Of a DNA stretch of 64,000 bases, positions 1 through 12,100 are shown one piece after another. The stretch spans positions 56,114,648-56,178,647 of the forward strand of contig OX104115.1 of the NCBI GenBank assembly GCA_944474755.1, given 5' to 3'. The notes below the pieces were generated by a model. The model had not been told where the DNA came from. It saw nothing but the letters and a program-made list of their open reading frames with translations, and made no database searches. Each line of letters starts with the position of its first letter. The first letter of the stretch is position 1. Source of the stretch: Limnoperna fortunei. Taxonomy: Eukaryota > Mollusca > Bivalvia > Mytilida > Modiolidae. A program made the translations under genes and the position numbers.

Positions 1-98
1 ATTATTATTTTTTTTTCTGATTTGTGTGTTTAAGTTAAGCCTTTAATGATATGAATACATTTAATTTTCACCAAGGTTTCTTAATTTACACAAACGGG

Positions 99-520
99 TA
101 GTCTCGATCACCCAGACGCATATATAATAGCGTCTGGGATCACCTTGTTGTAATTTCGCTACCAATAGGTGGAGACAATACAATTATTATATTTTTAGGG
201 CCCTATTTTTAGACCAGGAAAACCATGCAAACATGTCTATACTTATACAATGACGTCACAGTAAGATTCTCTCTTGATTGTGCATAACAATAATATTTGT
301 TTAATTAATTGATAAAGTAATATTTTATAAAAATATTCAAATGTAAACGTTGGTACAATTTTTTATATATTTCTTGGTATGAACGGAAGTAATTTTTTAG
401 ACAATAAAAATATCATCCAATCAAAAATTACGCCCAGTTTTGGGCGTAATGATAACGAGTTCAATATAGAGATGAATCCAGACGCACAATTGCAATTAAG
501 CGTCTGGATGATCGAGACTA
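99..520. mobile_element. 422-bp inverted-repeat element (MITE/foldback-like) with 9-bp target duplication
   Basis: Ends are TAGTCTCGATCACCCAGACG.. and the inverse of ..TCTGGATGATCGAGACTA, a 21-bp terminal inverted repeat with one mismatch. ACAAACGGG flanks it on both sides (90-98 and 521-529). Each end also holds a smaller hairpin built from CCAGACGC/GCGTCTGG (111-138 and 478-507), and TTACGCCCAGTTTTGGGCGT near 429 forms another. Copy 2 of the duplication lacks the element and has one target copy. It has no transposase. A 9-bp duplication fits Mutator-like elements, but one ambiguous base at each edge leaves 8-10 bp possible. The open frame starting at 379 is mostly element sequence and not a gene. 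Confidence 0.88.
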
Positions 521-940
521 ACAAACGGGTGGACAAAATACGCCATAAAATTAACACTGACAGAACTCTTACGGACGTCATGTTAGGCAACATTTTAGCC
601 GAAAGAGGTACAGCACCTCAGTCAAACACTAAGAAACACAAACAAATTAACTGTAGATCTAATACAAAGTATTCTCTTAAAATTCAAGTTTTCTGTGGCG
701 AAATTGGGAGTTGTACGCATTATTAACTGACGAAGACTTTTAGGACATATGTCGTAAATTGTTGATTGTTGTGTTTGTGCTTTCTGTTATCAACGGCCTT
801 GTAATTTCAAATTGATACTTTGTTTTTTTTATTATGTTCCGGTTTCTTCAGATTTCCTTTATTAGTATGATTTCCCGTAATCCTCTGATAAAATATTGGT
901 TATTCCGGTTACTCATGTTTGTTTTTTTTTTGTTTTTTAG

Positions 941-3139
941 GAGATTAAAAGTAATATGCAAAGTGAGTGTAATTTTTTTGCTTTAAATGTTTGTTGCATA
1001 ACTGGTAGAATATTAAAATATATTGACAGAGATAATAGGATTAAATCTAGGATGTGCGGACCCAAAGGTATTTACTCTTCAATGCATACAACATTAAGGA
1101 CTAGCCGGATAACAAAATATTATGTCTGTCGTTAATGAAATGTCGTGCTGTGAATTGCTACTAAATACTCCAATACCAACATTTTGTTGTCATGTCATGT
1201 ACAGAGGAACAAAGGTCTTAGTACAACATATGCGTCATCATCATTCCACGATATTGTTTAAAAATTGCTCAAATTACTCACAATTTGCACTTGTTTGTGA
1301 TGGAAGTTATGACAAGTTTTAAATAATCAGTTCAACATATACATGGAATGAAAAATGGCAATACCTTTGAGATTTGTAATTGTCAGATTTGTACTAAATT
1401 AAGAAAAACATAATAACATACTGTATCGAGCAAGGTTGTTCTCTATACGCATCTTGTTCCTTTATAAATAGTCTTATTTCTATTTTATTCTTAGACTGTT
1501 AAATAGTTCTTTTATTGTTAATTGTTTTATATAGAATAAAATACTGTAGGTGTTGAACTGATAAAATCGAGTACACGATAATGAAAGTACAATGCTTGTG
1601 CTTCCTGACTTATTTGATTGCACACTATACAATAATTTTAAGTATTACATATGAACAAAATAATAAAAGGTAAACAAAAAAATTCACATATACTATACTT
1701 TTAGGTAAAATCAAAGATGATAATGTTTAAGGTGAAACTGTCTTCCCCAACAACATCACCAGGTTAGTCTTAAAATTATGGTTAAGCGAATAAATATATA
1801 TTTGAATTTCATATAAACCAATAATTGAAGATACAATCAAAATGCAGATATTTAATATTTGTCATTTAATAAGAATGATTTAAACTATATTTTATTTGAT
1901 TGATTCAAAATACCAAAAAAAACCCCCAAAAATACCACAGACAAATAAACCTAAGAAAAATTATTATCATGTTCAGTGCGTTACTTTAATTCGTCTAAAA
2001 TAACAAATGTTAGGTCATGTTTAAGTTTTTTAAATCGTTATTCGTTAATGATAGTTAAATATGGTTTGTTTCTTTGACCAGACGTGGGAAGCGCATTTTG
2101 TATAAGCTAATGTTTTTAAATATATTGTATATAAAATAATTTTCCAATTTTTATTTAAAGTTGTTTTTCACACGTTACAGATATTTTGCAACAATACGAC
2201 ATTGCTGTTAAAGGCGCCAACTGTAGTAAATTGGGCACTCCTAAGCATTTCGAAAAGACATGTGAAGTATTCTTTTTTTCACCGAATCGGACAGAAAAAC
2301 AAATGAAAAATGCAGGTATATTGTGTTTTTGTTTAAACGCTGTTAAAAAACTTTAAAGCTTTACCGATATTTGTTAAAATTAAATTAAGCTCTGTGTTGT
2401 GAAATTATCATTCAGTGCAATATAAGAATTGGTAAAATGTAATAAATAGGGGGAACAGAGAAGAGAAAGAATGAAATTGTTTGAATTGCCAACAGCTATC
2501 TTTATTTGAACAACGTTTTGATTTTAATTCTTTTGAAAGAAGAATGCACAATGTATAGAATTATCTCGTTTAGTCTACTTTACAATATCGTTTAATATAT
2601 TTTTGTCAGAAATTATTGTGAAAGAAAAGGAGAAAGAAGCAGAACATATTCGTTTAGTTGAAGTTTTAGCATCAGAAGAAGCCAGAGTACTCAACAAAAA
2701 TGAGGTATAGGTTCTGAGTTTATGTACATTAAATTTTTCTTTGGGAAAAAGTCTTTCACTGTAAACATACAGCCATTGAAATTGGTATGATGCATAAAAA
2801 ACAATAAATACAAAATTTCTTTATTTGCCACAATACACTATCAAATGTTCTCAGCATTCAATAACCAAAACAATCGCTCCTAAAACTACTGGAATAGATT
2901 GTTTAGACCAGTAATGTGTTACTTGATTTTTTTGCCTTCTCCCTCTGCCTTTAATAAACCTAGGTATACACTCTGTTCGTATTATGATAATCGGCACAAA
3001 CTAGTTTGTAGAACATTAAAACCGCTGCAGGATACATCTTAAATTTTGGTGCTGTGTAATTTAATCTTACGCTATGGCCACTGGAAAGCAAATATGTTTT
3101 TTATTTGTAGATGAATCTGACGACATCAAAACCCGAATG
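941..3139 (+). CDS. cPLA2 gene 1, exons 2-6: degenerate C2-like region
   Basis: Five small exons (941-962, 1705-1762, 2181-2315, 2610-2704, 3111-3139). Exon 2 ends at a consensus GTGAGT donor and is read G|AGA TTA AAA; it joins exon 3 in phase 0, and later phases (1, 1, 0, 2) also match. The segment [17 protein letters not shown] in exon 4 lines up with the C2 stretch that reads NPVWNETFEF in the vertebrate alpha form, and [10 protein letters not shown] in exon 6 sits where the last C2 strand should be. I do not see the DPYV-type calcium loop or its Asp residues, so calcium binding is doubtful. Exon 5 is a charged, probably helical stretch ([12 protein letters not shown]). A longer form of exon 2 (to 1067) would break the frame. 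Confidence 0.66.
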
Positions 3140-6100
3140 GTATGAATAACGTTTGAGTATAAATATGTCACTTTGTTGTATAAGTATCATTTACATTTTG
3201 AATCTATTAGATAAAATTAGCCGATCACATCATTTATAACATTTCATTGACAAAGTTTAACATGGATTAGATTTTAAATTGAATAAAAGGGAGATGTATG
3301 CAATATTGTTACGTCAATCGAAAGAAAGAAATGTGTTTATTCTTGCACGTTTCCGGATACATGCATGTAAAATACTGTTAAACACGGCTGGTTAACACTG
3401 GTTAAGATATGATACAGATATCAAACCGTAATACAGTCTGTTAGAACATTTATTAAGTTTTTTCATTTAAGGATTTTTAGTTTTGTTCAACTGTCGACAA
3501 CTAAGTGAAATCACACTGTCATATAGAATTTCAATATATATGTAGATTTTATATAGTACGCAACACATTGTAATACATATACTAAGACTGCATAATTTCA
3601 GAATTAGTGCTTTGTTTAAATTTTGCATGACATTTTTAAGTGGTGATGAAAAGACTAGTTTGATAATGCAAAAATACTCTCTACCTTACATGACAAATAT
3701 GTTTTTGTTGCTGCAGCTGCAAATGAGATACCAAATCATATCTTTTTGCATGTAAAACACTACATAGTTTGTTTTTCGAATGCATTGGGCATTTGTTTTA
3801 CTGGAAGCAATACTACTGTCGAGTATGAAATTTATTAACAATTACAAATCTGTCATATCTTCCTTTGAACCCCCTGTCATTGAGGATAGCAATTACTTTC
3901 CCTCCTTTTATTTGATTCCAAAAATTAAACAAAAGTCCATACAAATAATGTTTTATAGCTAGATCATCTACATGTTAAACAAACCTCTTTTAGTAATTTA
4001 AACAGCTTTAAAATCCGACAAACAAAAATATTTAGATTCTATAACTTTTGAAATAATGTAAATCAAATGCGGATCCTCAAACATTTAAAGGAACTGACGG
4101 ATTTGCCTCCATCCAGATCCCGTTTTGTGTGTTATAGTATAAAAACATTAGAGTTTTTCCACATTGTACAGCACTATTATACATACTCAATTTAAGTCAC
4201 AACTATTAAAACGTTGCTTTACTATAAATGTGGATAACATTGATACAAATATCTTGTTGTCGGTCATACATTTTTATGTCATCAATAACCTAACCTAAAA
4301 CAAATTTACGATCACCAAATCATGAAAATGCTTGATTTTCTAATTGACAACATATTGTTCATTTTGATGGGCGTGTATTTAACAGACACTTGGTAGTAAT
4401 GTGGGCACTTATTATGCACCATTGTTTGCTGATTTTTTTCTTCATTCATTTGAAATAATTTCAATCACAAAATGTAAGCTGACAGCTGACCGACCGCAAA
4501 CACGCGCAGTCCATTATGTCCTCGATTTGGTCACTTTCTAATCTCATTTCTGTAAAGCTTTAGAAAATATCAAGGATACCGACCGAACAACAAAAACTGA
4601 AAGTCAAGGGAAAATTACAAATCCGGATATAGACAAACAAATACAACACAAAACAGAACGCTAAATCACAAACACTGAAAGTCAATAACCCTAACCCAAA
4701 AACAACCATGAATACACAAAGAAAATCTAACAGACAGATTGGTCTTCAGTGTATTTATTATTTGACACAGATTCCAATAAGTCCGCTACATATTTGGATT
4801 TACATCTCGAAATCTTTCAAACAAGACTTTCTAATCAGTTCTTCTACAAACAGGATTTTACATCACTGTGTGTTAAATCAAATGTTTGCTGCACAAATCA
4901 CACCAAAAGAGGAAGCATCATCTTCGTGTAGATTTTTTACGTATTGATGTGAAAAAGTTTCGTTACAACGTCGTTTTAGATTACCTGAATAGTTCCATAT
5001 TTTTCTTTTGTAAATCAGTTTTTTTAGAATTTCAATTAACTAACCTGTTGTTTAATAGGACTCTGCCAGATATAAGGATATTTAATAACGATAGTTCACT
5101 ATGCGAAAAAGAGAAGGAGTTTTTGCGGCAACGAAAAACGTTTATACAGAAAGCCTTAAAAAAGCCCAGAAATATAGTAGATGAGACAGACCACAAAAGG
5201 CCTTTGGACGAAGACGAATTAGTAAATTGTCCCGACGATGTAAGGTTATAGAAATTTATATTCAGATATCACAAACGATAAATCGAATGATAATTCCACT
5301 TTTGTTGGAATTATGCAAAAAAAATTTAGTAACACAAATCTCGTTTTTTAATGTCTAACATACATTTTAATGAGTGTTTGCCCCCTATCAATATATAATG
5401 TATTTATTAGAGTGCACATGGTTCTTGAAATGAGCGCTGATGCTTTTGGTGAATAAGATCGGTTTTAAATAAAACGCACTTAATCGGTCATTTAACAAGA
5501 TGAGTTAAATGGACATTCACATAAGCATGTCATTATTGTATTGTGTATTCTTTTTTGTATATTGTATCATTTCAAATTTGTAATTGATTTTGAGGGCCAC
5601 AAATTGAGTTCGAATTTAACCGGATTTTCTTTTGTTGTTTTGGAGTTATCTCTCCTTTTCAATATGAAAATAGCAAAATCTTGCATAATTAATTGACAAA
5701 GCCTTGATCAAATCATTCTGCGTACTCCTCAACATCGATCGTGTTCGAAATTAAATTATTTTATTTTTGTCGTTCTGGCCTCTTATAACGATGTAAATAG
5801 CTAAATAGCAATATATTTGGTTACCGCATGTTAACTTGGAAAAGCTTTTATGAGATTATTGGAAATTTGGAAATGTGATGAAAAATGTCTCCATACAGAT
5901 GTAAACAATTTCTCTCTGGACACAACCTTTTTACTACTGTTATTATAGTTACAACTTAGCTTCAATTCAAATTCTTTCATTTAATTGACTGATTTTTCAG
6001 CCCATCTTAGCCACCTTAGAGAATTTTCACGATAAAAAAAGTTTCACATTTTCATCTCTGAAAACAACTTAACTAATTTTAACAAAAACCTTGCACAAGG

Positions 6101-9100
6101 AATCCATGGTAGAAGGGAATTAACCAATACTTACAACTGATGAAATGTCATAGGTTAAGAAATTGTTAAAATAAGATGTTTTAGAATAGTTGCCAGATTT
6201 ACTACGTTTTCTCATTTTATAGTGATCGGTTATCAATACCTCCCACTCTGAACTTAATTGTTTCTGATTTCTCTAAAATGTTCAAAATATTGTTGTCTGA
6301 CACGTAAAGGCAAAAATGATTGTAATCTTTGCAAAATTGAAATAAAGTAGCAATTTTATTCCGATCGAGCTTCAAACGAATCAACCTTCAAATGTTTTTT
6401 TTACGAAATTAAGTTTTTATAACTTATAAATCTTTTTTTATTTTTTTTTATTTTCGGAACCTTTGTTACATAACTTCGCTGATGTTGAGCCTGCGTCTTT
6501 TAATAGTTAATAATGGTATTTTGATGTTTAACTTTCGAATTTTCTGTTGTCAAAATAACATTTTGGGTTGCTAAAATGATCTCTTGTAGGTTCCTCATAT
6601 TGCCTTAATGGGCTCCGGTGGAGGATTTAGAGCAATGATAGCCATGTCTGGAATATTTAATGCACTCTATGACACAGGTCTGCTTCATGTTATCCTGTAT
6701 ACTGCCGTTTTATCAGGTTCGTCGTGGTAAGTCACTTTTGCACATCGAGTGAAACGAAATAGAAAACAAATCAATAAAACATATGTTTTATACGAAAGCC
6801 GTAAGGGGACATGACAAATAAGAAGTCTATCGTTACCTTGAGAAAACAATACTGTTATTTCGTGATCTCAATATAAAGATATCATTATCGTGAGAAAACG
6901 AAATTGTTATATCGAGATATTGATAAAACAATGTATCGTTATCTCGAGAAAACGATAATGTTATATCGTGATCTCGATATAAAGATATCGATATCGCGAG
7001 AAAACGATATTGTTATATCGTGATCTTGATAAAACAACTGTATCGTTATCTCGAGAAAACGATATAGTTATATCAAGATCTCGATATAACAGTATCGCTT
7101 TCTCGAAATAACGATACGCTTGTTTAATGGAGATCACGATATAACAATATCGTTTCTCGATATTAACAATATTTTTTTCTCGGAATATGAGTATCATGTA
7201 TTTATAAGAGTGTTCATGTTGTAATTCTTTATTTAAGTTGTATTTTTACTAAACATTGAATCATGTTTAATTACTTTGATATATGTGTGCCTTTATTTTA
7301 AACTAAGTTGTTATATTTATTATATATATTTAAATGTGGATATTAAAAAATTCAAAAGACCTGATAGACATCTTGTGGTCTGGATCTCTTTTCCATTGTA
7401 ACAGCATTAAAACATTTGATTTTTCGACACTCTATACGGCCATCCCTCATATGCAGCTTAAAACTAGGCTTAAAGATAAAACGCTGCTTTATCAAGAAGA
7501 CTGTTGGTATTCCAATGGGTACTAATTGTGCTCCTCTCCTCGCCGACCTGTTTTTGTACTCTTATGATGCTAAGTTCCTAGAAGGCCTACTGAAGAAGAA
7601 AGAAAAGACACTGGCACAGACCTTTTATTTAACATTCCGCTATATTGATCCTGTTTTGTCCCTCAACAATGCTAAATTTGGTGACTATATACATTCAATT
7701 TACCCTAACGAGCTTGAAATTAAAGACACCACCAATACACTAAGCTCAGCCTCTTACTTAGACCTACTTCTAGAAATAGACTCAGGAAAACTACAAACTA
7801 GACTCTACGACAAACGTGATGACTTCAACTTTCCAATTGTCAACTTCCCGTTCATCGACAGCAACATTCCAGCAGCTCCAGCGTATGGTGTGTACATTTC
7901 ACAACTTATACGTTATTCTAGATCCTGCGATCGGTATTCCGATTTTCTAGACCGATCGCTGCTGTTCACTGCTAAACTACTCAAACAAGGGTTTGTTGCA
8001 CCTAGGTTGATGTTTTATCTCCAGAAGTTCTATGGTCGTCACCATGACTCAATTGATCAGTATGGGAAATCAGTGTCTCAAATACGATCTGACATGTTAG
8101 CTGAGTCATAGGTCGTGATTCCTATTCCTGGATTTGACTTTTCCCTAGAAATGACATAGAGTAACTCGACGGGTGTCTAATTAGAGGCAGGCACTGCTTA
8201 CTCGTCCGTAGCACCTGAGTGCACCCATGGTTTTTATCGGGTTTGGGTTACTATCTTTCTGTTTTTTGCGTTGCGTTTTGTCTATATCCGGATTTGTAAC
8301 TGTCCCTTGACCTTTGGCTCTTGTTGTTCGATCGGTTTTATTTGCTATTTTTCGTTATATTTATGTTTACTGATAATAATCATTTTGTCACAATTAGTCC
8401 CAAAACTATGTTTATAATTACAAACGACACGACTGTTTAACCGTTAATTTAACAAAGCTGATAAACATCTGATGTAAAACATTGTTATGCAATTACAAAA
8501 CTTTTAAAGAATTGAAATATAAAGCAAATTGTTTATTCAGAATTCGTTGATAATTTGTATTCACTAAATAGTTTTTTTTACAATTCAAAAAGATCATAAT
8601 CAAGTTTTAATAAGTCTCTTATTTCATTATTTTCATTATCAGAAATTTGATGCCTACGATAGCTGACTATTTATTGTCATTTGTGTTATATTATAAAACT
8701 ATGATTTGACGTGTATTTTTTTCAAGTAAATGACGATGCCATGTGTGTCCCTTAATCAACTAAATTTAGGTTGCTTAATTGTAGGTATATAGCAACGCTA
8801 TATTCGCATCCAGATTGGCCTAATGTGAACCCACATCAAATCCAGACAGACATGAAAAAAGATTTATTAAAAAACAATGAATATTTGTCAAAATTTCTAC
8901 AAATCTTAGGCTGCGGTGCAAAGGAAATGGTAAATTACTTTCTGTTAAACAACTGGAACTTTACCATGAATGTTTTTGGAAAAATGCTTGGAAACTTTCT
9001 GATATCAGATGTAAGTTCGGTTTATAAACATAACCCATCTCATTATTTTGTTTAGCTTTGTTTTAGCTTGTGGAGATATTAATACTAAGTAGACGTTGTT

Positions 9101-12100
9101 CTTGCATACAGTGATAATAGCTAGAATAATGCAGAAAATATCAAGACATAAATCATAATGAAGTGCATATAACTCGGGAAAAATTTACAAATTATGAATT
9201 AAAAAAAAACAAATATAATGACCCATTATAAAAAATTGTTATCAAATGATATTTTCATATGCAAGGCTTGTTTTATGTCTGCAGCAGTCGTATCTATACA
9301 GCTAATGGATGTCGGATTACAGGCTTAATATGAAAATACCCATGTTATCAACCGCTATTAACCAATAGTGGGAATGTTCCCTGTATTAATTTGATGTCTA
9401 TTTATAATAAAATGGCCACGTTCTAATGTTATTTAAGTCGTAGGTTAATAATAATAAACATACATAAGTAGTAATTTTTCAGAAATTATTAATATTCATT
9501 ATTATGCAACTTTAGATATTAATAACAAGCTACAAATATAAGAATGTATCAAACTTTTATTATAATGCTCTTGTGGAAAATATCAGCCTACAATTTTAGA
9601 AATGTATAAGAGTCATAAAAATTATCTTTGTATATTTGAATCTGTCAACTGATAGAATGTATTTAGTAGTTCTAAAATGCACGGTAGAAACAAATCTGAT
9701 CCTATTGATTGCAACTCAGCTTTGTACTGTGAAGTAAAACCAACTAAATTTGTTGTTTTAATTTTTTTTAACCTTGTGTCCAGTTTGTATTGGAGGAGGT
9801 ATCCGGAGTACCTTGAGAAAACTCTTAACCATTCCAGGAAAACTGGCAATCCTTGTCAATTAGATTGTAGTCAAGTACACTCTGGCCGCTACGAGACTCG
9901 AAATCGCAAACTCAGTGTTGACAGACCACGTCATCAATTGTAGATGACCAACTACCTAAAGCCACTTTTAATGACAGATTATAAATCCTTTTATAAAATT
10001 GATAATTTTCGTTTGGAACGGCACTAAATAAATTCGATTTTCCCTCTTAATATAAATTAGCTCATATTTAGTACTGTTCAATAATATAATTGTAAATATT
10101 CATTTTTGTCACATTGTTCTACAGCGAATGGAAAGCAAATTGAGCGACCAGGCAAGTAAAATGTCTGAAGGTACAGCTCCGTTGCCACTTTTATCTGCAA
10201 TCCATGCCAAACCTAAGGAAAATGCTAGGAAGTTTCATGGTTGGTATAATATCATTGGATACATACAAAATTAAAATATTGGGGTGATATTCAAATATTT
10301 TGTAGACACCATACAAAGAGAGAGAGCACCCGACGTAGGGTAAAGGTTGTTTGCTCATTTTACTTTTAATTTGTTAGCGTTGAACATATTACTGCCAAAG
10401 ATCGTACACTCCTGGTAACTTAAGCTTTTCCTAAATAAAAAAACAACTACTTTTCCTAAATAAGTACAAGCGAACGTACAAATAAAGGGACACCACAGCA
10501 TAATGAACTACATGTAGATCGATAGTAAAATAAAGTTTTCTGGATTAATGCTACATAAACGATAATATACTGTTAATCTTCCGCGCAACTGTCATATCTG
10601 TCGCCGAGATTTGGTTTATTTGTTTCATTACTCCAACGATTGTTCATTCTCTTTGCACCATGCTACATGACAATATGATAAAATCGTTCAATTAAAAAGT
10701 ACTTGCCAAATTCGTCAGTGCTTGCACGCACTCCCACACATTTATCGAACAACATATAAGAATGAAATTTATTTGGTATTTTTTTATATGATTAATATTT
10801 CACAAAGCTGCTTCCGGTTCATTTTTTCATTAGGCTTTTATGTGTTGTGTTCGTGAGTTTTCTGTTACATGTGCTTTTGTACTTTTGTACACAGAATTTG
10901 TTGTCTTGAATAAGCCGTGATGTCTTTTTAATTTTTAAAAATCTTTCTTAATGCGCGTTTAGCAGGATATAAATTAACAAACGTTTTTTCTATTTTTACC
11001 ATAGGACTTCGACGCACATTTTGTGTAATAATTTTTTCATAACACGCAAAATGAAATGACAGCATTAATACATTTTATAATGCCTTAAAATTAGTGAATA
11101 AGTAAACATATTGTTTAATGCGTGTGCAATATAAGGTATTGTTAATGAATTTATTAAAACAAGCTGTTATAAACCATTTTTAATTCATTATGTAATTTTT
11201 TATGACACCGCTAACTTAAGAATTTTAAGTGCCATTATTTCAGCACAAGTATTTATTCACTCGTTACTACGATGTTTAAAGCATCAACCCACAGGAGCCG
11301 CCTTTCTCTCAAATTACGCTGTGATATCGTTGAAAAATTCATGAAAGCGCAGATCTATTGCTGATTTAAAAAGAGGTTACCGTTTTGTGAAAGACCGTTT
11401 AACCTATGACACATTTGTTTTTAAAGAATGGGTGGAGTTTTCCCCATACGAAGCCAGCATTCCTAAATATGGAGCAGCAATTAAAATGAAACATTTTGGT
11501 AGTGAATTTTCAAAAGGTCAGCTTATAAAAGAAACAGAAACCGAACTTCGTCTGTATGAAATTATGGGTAAGTTGAAAATCATACCCTTTTGCAGCTGGA
11601 TCTATAAGGTATATATAATGTAATTTCTTCGTTCAATCAACGGGCTATTGCAACTATTTGTCCGTATGATCTTTAGTTTTAGTTCAGCAAGTTTCTGTAA
11701 CCTATATAGTACCACATTGTAGGTTTTAAATTTTTTTCCTTACCGCACAATCGTTACTTTCTTACATTGTAAAAGTTTTTTTTGATATAACAAACATTTT
11801 GAGGAGATTTTCTTAAAATTACCTCACATAAGGATAAATAAAGCGTTAATCCGACGAGAATTAAATTTCACAAATTGTGCTGAAATAGCATAACATACTA
11901 AAACTTGTAGTTGTACTTAAGTATTACTTATATCTTGTAAAAGTAAACGGAGACGTTATTATATTCAGTAGCTATTAAAATTCTGTCAGAAAAAATAAGT
12001 TATACTTAAACATCCATGTAAACGCGAATCTTTGTTTTTTTAACATGATTCCAGCAGTTTTTTGCGTCCTTCAGTTTAATTTCAAAACTTTGTTTACACA

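Larger units (their letters stand above)
1..5210 (+). repeat. Segmental duplication, copy 1
   Basis: Collinear with 59226-64000 over its whole length with about 1-2 % differences by eye. Differences include the 422-bp element at 99-520 present only here, about 19 extra bases near 3415-3434, and small indels in the Penelope-like fragment near 4760-4860. It covers the end of intron 1 through exon 7 of gene 1. The left edge is beyond the window. Confidence 0.95.

Noticed and set aside
379..726. 115-codon open frame with a weak C2-strand look (KYSLKIQVFCGEIG)
   Set aside because: Its first half is the inserted inverted-repeat element; in copy 2 it has no ATG and carries several amino-acid changes, and it has no splice sites that fit the cPLA2 phases.
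941..1067. Longer version of exon 2 ending at 1067
   Set aside because: It is open but ends in a phase that puts a stop into exon 3; the GTGAGT donor at 963 gives a consistent frame.
1122..1322. 66-codon frame kept in both copies of the duplication
   Set aside because: Kept only because the duplication is recent; it has three amino-acid changes against none in the real exons and lies in an intron.
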